Source: a virus
Reading direction: 5' to 3' (one strand)
Virus record (IMG/VR): IMGVR_UViG_3300015199_000007
Coordinates: 1-39,294 of that record
Length of the DNA: 39,294 nt
Under the pieces are notes generated by a model, which saw only the letters and a list, made by a program, of their open reading frames with translations, was not told the DNA's origin and made no database searches. Below are positions 23,657 through 29,362 of the stretch, one piece after another. Position 1 is the stretch's first letter; each line of letters starts with the position of its first letter. Position numbers and translations under genes: made by a program.

Positions 23657-24394
23657 ATGGCTGATCGTGAGCCACTGGTGGTTGCCGCGGGGGCTCTACG
23701 GGAGCTGCCCGCGGGCGATTTTCTCTCGCTGGCGAATCCGGTAACGGCGCAGCATCCTGCCACGAAAGCGTATGTCGATGTGTCGGCACCGCGCCCCGTG
23801 CTCGATGATCCGTTCACTGTCAACAGCCTGGCGAATTATGTGGCAGACCAGGGGACAAGCATGACCGGACTGTCTGTGTCGGGTGGCGTCCTAGTGGTGT
23901 CGGATGCAAACGATCATACGTTCCACCATGTGTCGCTGACTGCGACGGATAGTAAACAGATCGTGAAGGTTAACCCGGACACTAACGCACTGGTCGCGAT
24001 TGTGGTGAAGTTCGTCGATAACAATAACTGGATTGCGTTTCAGCACATCCACGCGAACAGCACGTTCGTCATAGTCCGAATGGTCGGCGGCACGCTTGTG
24101 AATTCGCTTGCCATCCCGAGCGTCCCGATCGGCACGTTTTGGATGAAGGCGCAGATGACGGGTAATATCGTAGCCATGTCAACGTTTGCCGTCGATCCGA
24201 TGATTGGCGGCGCCGAGCCGTTCTCCATAGCCTCATTCACGTTGACAGGATCGGAGGTTACGGCGCTTGGCGCGGCCGTGTCGGGGGCGCCCGGACTGCG
24301 GCTTGCTGGGTACAATTTGTCGGCGCTGGTTACGACGACCACTACGCTCGATGATTGGGTTGTGGTCACGTCGGTCCCGCGGTCGGCGTTCTGA
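23657..24394 (+). CDS. Tail fibre / receptor-binding-like protein (245 aa)
   Basis: The segment NPVTAQHPATKAYVDVSA (about residues 28-45) is typical of phage tail fibres. The rest resembles a lectin-type jelly roll (VVKFVDNNNWIAFQHIHANSTFVIVRM, FWMKAQMTGNIVAMSTF, LRLAGYNLSALVTTTTTLDDWVV). It is the last gene before a strong terminator and the best candidate for host recognition. Confidence 0.65.
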   Translation: MADREPLVVAAGALRELPAGDFLSLANPVTAQHPATKAYVDVSAPRPVLDDPFTVNSLANYVADQGTSMTGLSVSGGVLVVSDANDHTFHHVSLTATDSKQIVKVNPDTNALVAIVVKFVDNNNWIAFQHIHANSTFVIVRMVGGTLVNSLAIPSVPIGTFWMKAQMTGNIVAMSTFAVDPMIGGAEPFSIASFTLTGSEVTALGAAVSGAPGLRLAGYNLSALVTTTTTLDDWVVVTSVPRSAF

Positions 24395-24416
24395 TGTCGT
24401 GGGCATCCGTCCTTGC

Positions 24417-24455
24417 GACTCGGCTGGATGCTTTCGAGCGTCCAGCCGAGTCTTT
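24417..24455 (+). terminator. Strong rho-independent terminator closing the fibre block
   Basis: A perfect 12-bp stem (GACTCGGCTGGA 24417-24428, TCCAGCCGAGTC 24441-24452) with a 12-base loop is followed by TTT. It insulates the fibre transcript from the promoter that starts 10 bases later. Confidence 0.75.
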
Positions 24456-24465
24456 CGCCGTCGAC

Positions 24466-24508
24466 TTGACGGACACGCGGAGTCGCGCTACGATTGCGGG
24501 AGCCGCAA
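24466..24508 (+). promoter_or_regulatory. Promoter with operator (24494-24508) for the integrase operon
   Basis: TTGACG (24466-24471) and TACGAT (24489-24494) are separated by 17 bp. The operator TTGCGGGAGCCGCAA (24494-24508) begins on the last base of the -10 box, covering the transcription start. Together with the upstream terminator this forms a clean, repressor-controlled transcription unit for the genes from 24535 to the integrase. Confidence 0.75.
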
Positions 24509-24534
24509 CAAACCCGCAACGAAAGGCGCATGCC

Positions 24535-24741
24535 ATGTCCAAGGAGCAAGATGCCGAGATCACACGCGAGCAGGCCGAATATCAGCGGGACTTGACCGCG
24601 GATAACGCCGTATCCTCCGCCGTCCACGCGCTCACGTCCGAGGGTTACATGTCGTCTGAGATCAAGGCCGCGGTGGACCGCGTTATCTCCCTGATGACTG
24701 AGGAAGCCGCTCGGCGCACCTATGATCGTCGGCCGGCATGA
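24535..24741 (+). CDS. Hypothetical acidic helical protein (68 aa)
   Basis: ATG 24535 follows GAAAGG. The product is helical (EITREQAEYQRDLTADNAVS, VDRVISLMTEEAARR) with no recognised domain. It ends TYDRRPA, a tail repeated in the 14-codon ORF at 24998. It is the first gene behind the 24466 promoter and overlaps the next by ATGA. Confidence 0.5.
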   Translation: MSKEQDAEITREQAEYQRDLTADNAVSSAVHALTSEGYMSSEIKAAVDRVISLMTEEAARRTYDRRPA

Positions 24742-24746
24742 CCCGC
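24717..24746 (+). repeat. 30-bp direct repeat at a gene junction, copy 1
   Basis: This 30-bp segment covers the last codons (TYDRRPA, stop) of the 24535 gene and the first codons (MTR) of the next. An exact copy lies at 25018-25047, 301 bp downstream, at the next equivalent junction. Confidence 0.85.
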
Positions 24747-25001
24747 TTTGTTTTCAGGAGTGCCGTTGCGATCGAAGCCCCGACCATAGAGGACGCCTAC
24801 GTCCTCATGGGGCAAACGTTCGACACCGACTGCGAGTGGGTGGAGCTAGCCCCGAACGTTGAAGTCTTCTCGCCTGACCCGGAGCCCGAGGACGTGCAGG
24901 AGGATGAGCCCGCCGCCGTGTGCATCTGTTGGCCGGGGCTTGTTGAGCGCGGTGGGTGGCGCAGCTCATGCCCGGAGCATGGAACGGGGGTGCCGTCATG
25001 A
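24738..25001 (+). CDS. Hypothetical acidic protein with Cys pairs (87 aa)
   Basis: The start overlaps the previous stop inside the 30-bp repeat. The product has a short beta-type N-terminus (TRFVFRSAVAIEAPTIEDAYV), an acidic proline-rich middle and C-terminal cysteines (VCICWPG, SCPEHG) that could bind metal. It lies exactly between the two repeats, as a removable cassette. Confidence 0.5.
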   Translation: MTRFVFRSAVAIEAPTIEDAYVLMGQTFDTDCEWVELAPNVEVFSPDPEPEDVQEDEPAAVCICWPGLVERGGWRSSCPEHGTGVPS

Positions 25002-25042
25002 GCGCGGTCGAGTCGGACACCTATGATCGTCGGCCGGCATGA
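24998..25042 (+). CDS. 14-codon ORF, duplicated gene end
   Basis: MSAVESD followed by TYDRRPA, the same C-terminus as the 24535 gene. It overlaps both neighbours by ATGA. It appears to be a by-product of the 30-bp repeat rather than a gene with its own function, but it preserves translational coupling. Confidence 0.3.
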   Translation: MSAVESDTYDRRPA

Positions 25043-25047
25043 CCCGC
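25018..25047 (+). repeat. 30-bp direct repeat at a gene junction, copy 2
   Basis: Exact match to 24717-24746. Recombination between the copies would delete the 24738-25001 gene cleanly and keep the reading of both flanking genes. Confidence 0.85.
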
Positions 25048-25218
25048 GAGTGCGATGCCGCGGAACGCGAATGGTGGTTGCGGGTGAGCGTGGTACGGGG
25101 ACCGGACCGTCCGGCCGCGGCGGCGCGTTACGAGACATTGCGCGCCGCACAGATTGCGCGAGCCCACACGAACTGCGGGACGGATGCGTGCTGCGGCGGA
25201 TGCGGGACGGCGACATGA
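25039..25218 (+). CDS. Hypothetical small protein with Cys cluster (59 aa)
   Basis: Start ATG 25039 overlaps the mini-ORF stop; the stop (25216-25218) overlaps the next start. The C-terminus NCGTDACCGGCGTAT has four clustered cysteines that could bind a metal. The middle is arginine/alanine helical. No family recognised. Confidence 0.5.
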   Translation: MTRECDAAEREWWLRVSVVRGPDRPAAAARYETLRAAQIARAHTNCGTDACCGGCGTAT

Positions 25219-25445
25219 GCGCGCCGCCGAGAGACGGCACACGGGCGGCAGTTCGCTTCTGGGCGCAACGCACGCGCGAGTCCCTAAGGCGTGCGGTGGA
25301 CTTGGCGTTAGCGGCCGTCGCATGTGCGGACGAGTTCTACGGGGCCATTCGGGCGTGCGCCGCCCGCGCGGGGATCGACATGCCATGTGCGGTCGCGGTC
25401 ATCGACATCCGCGGCTACCCGCGGGAGCGGCAGCCCGTACTATGA
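25215..25445 (+). CDS. Hypothetical protein (76 aa)
   Basis: The start overlaps the previous stop and the end overlaps the integrase start by ATGA. The product is helical (VRFWAQRTRESLRRAVDLALAAVACADEF). It is immediately upstream of and coupled to the integrase, so a recombination directionality role is possible but unsupported. Confidence 0.45.
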   Translation: MSAPPRDGTRAAVRFWAQRTRESLRRAVDLALAAVACADEFYGAIRACAARAGIDMPCAVAVIDIRGYPRERQPVL

Positions 25446-26707
25446 GCGCGTTCCGCAAATCCAAGACTCCGGGCGTAAGCGTCCGGCACCAGATCGGATG
25501 CCCTGCGGCCGACCAGGACGGGCCACGATGCCGCTGTAAGCCCGCCTACCGCTCGCAAAAGTGGGGCGTAGGATTCTCGCCATCCTTCCCAACCATCGCC
25601 GCCGCGCAGTCGTGGAAGGCGTCCGCGGTCAAGGGTGAGCGGACGCGCGCCGAACGCGCGTCACGCGGTATCACGTTCGGCGCGCTGGCGTTGCAATGGT
25701 GGGAGGGTGTCGAGGCGGGCTCGATCGGCAAGCGCAAGGGGCGCAAGGACGTGCCCTACACAGCCACGACGCTGGCCGGCTACCGGCGGACTGTTGCCTA
25801 CACGCTCGCGCCGCGCGCATGGTTCCTGGCGGGCAATGGCTCGGTCATGCGGGCCGTCATCGCGGCATCCTCGCACGAGCACGAACCGGCGGCGTCGCTC
25901 GGCCCGGAGCACTGGCAAGCATGGGTCGATGACCTTGCGGCGGGCGGCCTGTCACGATCCCGTATCGCCAATCATCTTGCGGTCGTGTCCGCCATCTATG
26001 GCTGGGCATCACGGGCGACCCGGAAGATCGTCCCGTCGAACCCGACAGTGAGCGTGGAAATGCCGCCAAACGACGAAGTGCGGCGCGAGCGCGTGGCGAC
26101 CGCCGACCATGCCGCAGCACTCCTGGCCGCGCTCGGTGAAGCGGACCGCGTGCCGTACGCCATCGCGTTCTATGCGGGGTTGCGTCGCGGTGAGATCGCG
26201 CGACTGACGTGGGCTGACGTTGATTTCGAGAACATGCGACTGACTGTGCGCGTGGCGAAGTCGGAGGCGGGCACGGGCCGGCAACCGCCGATCGCCGCGC
26301 CGCTCGTGGAGATCCTGCGGGCATGGGATGGCGACGGCGCCGTGTCGTGGCGTCTGCGCGCCGAGGATGGGCAGCTCGTGCCCGTCTCGCCCGTGTCGGT
26401 CATGTCCGGCAAGCTCGCCGCCCGCGCGTCGTCTGCGTGGCTCGCTGCTGGGCTGAAGCCGATCGGGCTTCACGAATGCAGGCACACGTACGCTAGCCTT
26501 CTCGTGGCAGCCGGATACAACCTAAAGGAGATCATGTCCTATTTGGGACATGCCGATCTGACCACGACGAGCCGCTACGTCAAGCTGCTGCCGCAGCCGG
26601 GCGAGGCCTCAGCAGCGGACAGGCTAAACGCCTATCTGGGGGCGCCGGATATCCGACGCGAGCCCGTCTGCGCTGAGCGGTCCCGCGCGGATCATGGCGA
26701 CGCATAG
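25442..26707 (+). CDS. int: Tyrosine integrase
   Basis: The 421-aa tyrosine recombinase has the catalytic residues in order: R248 (AGLRRGE), H344 and R347 (HECRH), H370 (YLGHAD) and nucleophile Y379 (TSRYVKL). The N-terminal part includes an arm-binding-like segment with a Cys/His cluster (IGCPAADQDGPRCRCKPAY), then a core-binding SAM-like domain (about 77-195). The attP lies 139 bp downstream. It integrates the phage by recombination between attP and the 3' half of a host tRNA gene. Transcription probably comes from 24466, which has a repressor operator. Confidence 0.93.
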   Translation: MSAFRKSKTPGVSVRHQIGCPAADQDGPRCRCKPAYRSQKWGVGFSPSFPTIAAAQSWKASAVKGERTRAERASRGITFGALALQWWEGVEAGSIGKRKGRKDVPYTATTLAGYRRTVAYTLAPRAWFLAGNGSVMRAVIAASSHEHEPAASLGPEHWQAWVDDLAAGGLSRSRIANHLAVVSAIYGWASRATRKIVPSNPTVSVEMPPNDEVRRERVATADHAAALLAALGEADRVPYAIAFYAGLRRGEIARLTWADVDFENMRLTVRVAKSEAGTGRQPPIAAPLVEILRAWDGDGAVSWRLRAEDGQLVPVSPVSVMSGKLAARASSAWLAAGLKPIGLHECRHTYASLLVAAGYNLKEIMSYLGHADLTTTSRYVKLLPQPGEASAADRLNAYLGAPDIRREPVCAERSRADHGDA

Positions 26708-26718
26708 CGCCCGCTAGC

Positions 26719-26739
26719 GGTGCATAGCGCGGTGCATAG
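26719..26739 (+). promoter_or_regulatory. Integrase arm-type sites, left pair
   Basis: Two exact copies of GGTGCATAG lie at 26719-26727 and 26731-26739, 12 bp apart. A weaker copy (CGCATAG) overlaps the integrase stop at 26701-26707. The same motif recurs in the same orientation on the other side of the core, as arm sites do in lambda-type attP. Confidence 0.6.
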
Positions 26740-26845
26740 AACTGTCAGGCAAACTAGCGGTAGCGTGCGGTTCCTAGCGGTCGTAGTGCACCGAGCCGCT
26801 GGCGCCAAAAGCCCGCAAACGTTGGGCAAACGTTGGATTCATTGA

Positions 26846-26886
26846 TGCCGGAGGAGGGACTCGAACCCCCGACACGCGGATTATGA
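26846..26886 (-). other. attP core: 3' half of a tRNA-Met(CAT) gene
   Basis: On the minus strand these 41 bases read TCATAA (anticodon loop with CAT), TCCGC (anticodon stem), GTGTC (variable loop), a T arm GGGGG-TTCGAGT-CCCTC, the acceptor strand CTCCGGC and discriminator A. The 5' half of a tRNA is absent. This is what a phage attP carries when it integrates into a tRNA gene and restores its 3' end. No CCA follows. The host tRNA would have GCCGGAG as its 5' acceptor strand. Confidence 0.85.
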
Positions 26887-26901
26887 TTGCGCTAGTCGCA
26901 A
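26887..26901. promoter_or_regulatory. Operator-like site in attP
   Basis: TTGCGCTAGTCGCAA starts on the base after the tRNA identity block. If bound by the repressor it would touch the integrase core region directly. Confidence 0.5.
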
Positions 26902-26919
26902 CGCATCCGAGACGCAATC

Positions 26920-27022
26920 CGCCCAACGAATCCGGGGGCGTCATGTTCGGTGAAACAAGGCGGTGCATAGGCTCAGTGCATAGATCCGCCAAACGGGACG
27001 CAAACGCCGGATTCATTGGGCG
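26920..27022. repeat. Inverted repeat in the right attP arm
   Basis: CGCCCAACGAATCCGG (26920-26935) is the inverse of CCGGATTCATTGGGCG (27007-27022) with one mismatch. A partial third copy, TTGGATTCATTG, lies on the left side at 26833-26844. These may be further recombination-protein sites. No gene is seen between 26708 and 27089. Confidence 0.55.
26962..26983 (+). promoter_or_regulatory. Integrase arm-type sites, right pair
   Basis: GGTGCATAG at 26962-26970 and AGTGCATAG at 26975-26983, 13 bp apart. They mirror the left pair about the tRNA core. Confidence 0.6.
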
Positions 27023-27054
27023 AATGGCACGCGCTGGCCTAAATGTCCAGATCG

Positions 27055-27083
27055 TTGTGCCAGACGCAACAAGCCTGTATCTT
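27055..27083 (+). promoter_or_regulatory. Promoter with imperfect operator (27055-27069)
   Basis: TTGTGC (27055-27060) and TATCTT (27078-27083) are 17 bp apart. TTGTGCCAGACGCAA over the -35 differs from the operator consensus by one base. An ATG lies six bases after the -10 (27090), compatible with leaderless translation. The same -10 and spacing recur at 28247. Confidence 0.6.
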
Positions 27084-27119
27084 AGGGGAATGGGCATCAT
27101 GACCAACAAGGAGCGCAAC

Positions 27120-27278
27120 ATGCCGACCACAGAGGCATCCCCGATCTGCGTCGTCTGCCGCGGGTGGGGCGACCGGCCAATCCGGCCGATCCCGCAGTCC
27201 GTCCCGTGCGTCCGGTGCTCGGGCACGGGCCACAGCGCCGACCGTAGCCCATGGCTGCGCGACCCGCGGGAGGGCTGA
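27120..27278 (+). CDS. Zinc-ribbon-like small protein (52 aa)
   Basis: ATG 27120 has AAGGAG at 27108-27113; in-frame ATGs at 27090 and 27099 could give 62 or 59 aa and the first would suit leaderless initiation. The product contains CVVCRGWGDRPIRPIPQSVPCVRCSGTG, a pair of CxxC(R/S)GxG knuckles like the zinc-binding repeats of DnaJ. Function unknown. It overlaps the clamp-like gene by one base. Confidence 0.55.
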   Translation: MPTTEASPICVVCRGWGDRPIRPIPQSVPCVRCSGTGHSADRSPWLRDPREG

Positions 27279-27862
27279 TGTACGCGCTCCTACCGAAGGG
27301 CGCGAAGCCGTCAAAGGCGCTCAGCAAGGACACGGAACGACCCACGCTATGCGTGGCGTTCCTGCAAGAAACGGCCGCGGGCGGATGGGAAATCGTCGGC
27401 ACGGACTCCTACAAGCTTGTCCGCATCCCGCTCAACATTCACGACGCGAACGACGCTATCCACGGGCGACTCGCATCCGGCCCGATCGGCGCGGACGCCA
27501 TGAATGCCATCGAGCGCGCGGGCGGGCTCGCCTTGACCGCGGACGGGCGAAGCTTCCCCGTTGACCGCTACGGCGTCGAGGCCGGCGCGACCTACGCGCG
27601 ACCGACGCTGGGCCACCCGTACCCGGACGTGAACGTGCTGGAGCCCAAGCAGGACGGGTCGGAGTTCACGATCGGACTCGATGCCAAGTCCCTGTATGAG
27701 CTGGCGCAGTCGATGGGTGGCACCGGACGGAATGCGCACAAGGTCGCGCTGACGTTCGCGTCCGGGGATGACGGCCGCCCGTCCGCGTTGCGCCCGATAG
27801 CGGTCCGGCCGGTAGGGAGCGGGGGACTCGGCACAGCGATCCTCATGCATGTGCGCGTCTGA
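27278..27862 (+). CDS. Sliding-clamp-like protein (DnaN-like, short)
   Basis: The 194-aa product starts at ATG 27278 overlapping the upstream stop. WEIVGTDSYKLVRIPL (about residues 38-53) resembles the clamp motif with LVATDGHRL, YPDVNVLEP recalls the FPDY-type loop, LDAKSLYELAQSMGG resembles the helix of a clamp subdomain, and the end ILMHVRV resembles the clamp C-terminus MPVRL. The length fits about two of the three clamp subdomains. It could tether a polymerase to phage DNA. No DNA polymerase is seen in the window, so a host polymerase would be the partner. Assignment by pattern, not by alignment. Confidence 0.55.
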   Translation: MYALLPKGAKPSKALSKDTERPTLCVAFLQETAAGGWEIVGTDSYKLVRIPLNIHDANDAIHGRLASGPIGADAMNAIERAGGLALTADGRSFPVDRYGVEAGATYARPTLGHPYPDVNVLEPKQDGSEFTIGLDAKSLYELAQSMGGTGRNAHKVALTFASGDDGRPSALRPIAVRPVGSGGLGTAILMHVRV

Positions 27863-27890
27863 GTCAATTGTTTGGCTGGTGTCCTTTCCC

Positions 27891-28211
27891 TCACGGCACG
27901 ATCGGGGCCGGACCGATCATCAGATCGACGACGGCCCGATATCGCGTGCGGCTCCCTGCCGCACGCGACTGCCCTGTCACGGGCGGGTTGGGTATGACAT
28001 GCCGCAGCCCGCACACGCCAAACGGCTTGGACGTGATCGGCGTGCGCCCCGTGGCGTTCACGATGCGCCAGCGCAGCCCGCGATGCGCGAGCGCGCATTC
28101 GGCATGCAGGAGCGAATGGCGGACGAGCGCGGGGACGATGATTGGCTGCGGCGGATGGCTGAGCATGGCGTCTACGGTATCGGGGCGCGGCCCGGCAGGC
28201 AAGTAGATCAT
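27891..28211 (-). CDS. Minus-strand hypothetical protein (106 aa)
   Basis: Codon use is clearly phage-like on this strand (G/C in third positions, ordinary amino acids), whereas the plus-strand frames here look like shadows. ATG 28211 is the probable start; an in-frame ATG at 28229 lies within the 28224 operator. The sequence begins MIYLPAGPRPDTVDAMLSHP and contains GLRWRIVNATGRTPITSKP. No domain is recognised. It is one of only two minus-strand genes, the other being the repressor, and its start region adjoins an operator, so a lysogeny-related role is possible. Confidence 0.6.
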   Translation of the reverse strand: MIYLPAGPRPDTVDAMLSHPPQPIIVPALVRHSLLHAECALAHRGLRWRIVNATGRTPITSKPFGVCGLRHVIPNPPVTGQSRAAGSRTRYRAVVDLMIGPAPIVP

Positions 28212-28223
28212 TCGTCCAGCGCG

Positions 28224-28252
28224 TTGCATTAGCCGCAACGCTGCGCTATCTT
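28224..28252 (+). promoter_or_regulatory. Promoter with operator (28224-28238)
   Basis: TTGCAT (28224-28229) and TATCTT (28247-28252) are 17 bp apart. The operator TTGCATTAGCCGCAA covers the -35. The site lies between the minus-strand gene (start 28211) and the plus-strand gene at 28338, so a bound repressor could affect both. Confidence 0.7.
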
Positions 28253-28259
28253 GGATGAA

Positions 28260-28299
28260 TGCCCGAATCTGGGTCACGGTTCGATTCCGTGCGGGCGAC
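28260..28299 (+). ncRNA. tRNA-like minihelix in a 5' leader
   Basis: A perfect T arm (stem CACGG 28275-28279 with CCGTG 28287-28291, loop TTCGATT) is stacked on an acceptor-like stem: TGCCCG 28260-28265 with CGGGCG 28292-28297, including one U-G pair. D and anticodon arms are absent; nine bases (28266-28274) take their place. It lies at the predicted 5' end of the mRNA for the 28338 gene. Confidence 0.45.
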
Positions 28300-28337
28300 C
28301 TTTCAAACAATCGAATCAACGAACAGAGGAGCCCGAA

Positions 28338-28568
28338 ATGGCCACTGTCTCCCACATCGCCGCCGCAGACCTTCACCAGAACGACACGCTAATTATCGAC
28401 GCGTCGCTCGTCATCGTCGACGAAGCTGGCTACGACGACGATGACGACAACATATGGCTGCACGTGACCTGCATATCCGGCAACTTCGACCAGTTCGACC
28501 AGCCGATATGGGCCGCGCCAGACGCTACCTTCCGGGTGCTCGACGCTGAGCCGCGGCGCACGCGATGA
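28338..28568 (+). CDS. Hypothetical acidic protein (76 aa)
   Basis: ATG 28338 follows AGAGGA. The product is strongly acidic and beta-rich (NDTLIIDASLVIVDEAGYDDDDDNIWLHVTCISG), like a small OB- or SH3-type fold. It is the first gene of a long operon of small genes from the 28224 promoter. It overlaps the next gene by ATGA. Confidence 0.55.
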   Translation: MATVSHIAAADLHQNDTLIIDASLVIVDEAGYDDDDDNIWLHVTCISGNFDQFDQPIWAAPDATFRVLDAEPRRTR

Positions 28569-28786
28569 CCACCGACCGCGACACCGCAGTCACGATCTCC
28601 CCAAATCGCAAGATCGTCAGTGAATGCATCTTTGAGAAGATGCTGGACCGCGCCGTGATGTCCGCACTCGCAAGCGACCCAGCCTACCTCAACGCTAACG
28701 GCCCTGATGAGCAGGCCGAGCGCGAGCGCGACATCGAGGACTGGTGCTTGGCAATTCTCGAGGATTCGTACAGGTGCGGCCGATGA
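28565..28786 (+). CDS. Hypothetical acidic helical protein (73 aa)
   Basis: The start overlaps the previous stop and the stop overlaps the next start. Helical and acidic (SECIFEKMLDRAVMSALASDP, QAERERDIEDWCLAILED). No family recognised. Confidence 0.5.
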   Translation: MTTDRDTAVTISPNRKIVSECIFEKMLDRAVMSALASDPAYLNANGPDEQAERERDIEDWCLAILEDSYRCGR

Positions 28787-28956
28787 ACCCGACTGCAGCA
28801 CAGACCCGCAGCGCTGAAACGCTCGTGGTGAAGCACGGCCCGACCACGAAACGCCGGCTAATCCCGCACGCCGAGGGCGCCGACTACGCGCTCACATGGG
28901 CCTCACACGGCTACATTATCGTCCCGGATGGCCGCGCCATTCGGATGCCCGCATGA
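28783..28956 (+). CDS. Hypothetical protein (57 aa)
   Basis: The start overlaps the previous stop. The product looks beta-rich (ETLVVKHGPTTKRRLIPHAEG, TWASHGYIIVPDGRAI). No family recognised. Overlaps the next gene by ATGA. Confidence 0.5.
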   Translation: MNPTAAQTRSAETLVVKHGPTTKRRLIPHAEGADYALTWASHGYIIVPDGRAIRMPA

Positions 28957-29147
28957 CCCTATACGCGCGCGGATGCTCCGAGTGCGGCGTTGGCTTCTAC
29001 ACGCACGCCGGCCCATCCTATCCGGGCGGTGGGGCGCGGCCCGCTTACCCGTCGCAGGAAGCGAAGCCCGTTGCGTGCGCCGCGTGCATCCCAGCGTTGA
29101 AGGCGCGCAAGCTCAAGACATGTCGTTTCCGAAAGGACGCCCCATGA
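28953..29147 (+). CDS. Zinc-ribbon-like protein (64 aa)
   Basis: Two CxxC pairs (CSECGVGF near residue 8 and CAACIPA near residue 42) spaced by about 30 residues suggest a single zinc ribbon, followed by a basic tail (LKARKLKTCRFRK). Likely nucleic-acid binding by type; function unknown. Confidence 0.5.
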   Translation: MTLYARGCSECGVGFYTHAGPSYPGGGARPAYPSQEAKPVACAACIPALKARKLKTCRFRKDAP

Positions 29148-29150
29148 AGG

Positions 29151-29321
29151 ATGGAAGTCGTGACGGTCTACATCGATGACGCCTTCCAAGGGGACTGGGG
29201 CAAGTGGTCAGGCGGCGCCCGGACGCCCGGAGCACGCGACGGACGCTCGCCCGCCTTTGAGCGGCGCGCGCCACGCTTCCCTGTGTTTCTGGGCTTCCGC
29301 TCAGACATCGACGGCCGATAG
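29151..29321 (+). CDS. Small protein with DUF4031-like start (56 aa)
   Basis: ATG 29151; the stop codon ends one base before the 29322 operator. The first residues VTVYIDDAFQGDWGKW resemble the start of DUF4031 proteins (VTVYVDD), which are usually 80 to 120 aa. The remainder (GARDGRSPAFERRAPRF) does not match, so this may be a truncated or degenerate copy. An 11-codon ORF at 29144 overlaps it. Confidence 0.4.
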   Translation: MEVVTVYIDDAFQGDWGKWSGGARTPGARDGRSPAFERRAPRFPVFLGFRSDIDGR

Positions 29322-29336
29322 TTGCACTAACCGCAA
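29322..29336. promoter_or_regulatory. Operator upstream of the 29363 gene
   Basis: TTGCACTAACCGCAA fits TTGC-N7-GCAA. A possible -10, GATAGT (29317-29322), ends on its first base, as at 24494, but the -35 is poor (TTCCGC). It may mark an internal promoter or a road-block. Confidence 0.55.
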
Positions 29337-29362
29337 CATGACTAAGGAAGGGGTACGCCCCG

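Noticed and set aside
27849-28232. 127-aa plus-strand ORF between the clamp-like gene and 28338
   Set aside because: Arg, Pro and His rich shadow of the minus-strand gene at 27891-28211, whose codon use is much better.
28259-28444. 61-aa ORF starting at the possible leaderless ATG
   Set aside because: After base 28338 it is an arginine-rich shadow of the real gene; kept only as a possible regulatory upstream ORF.
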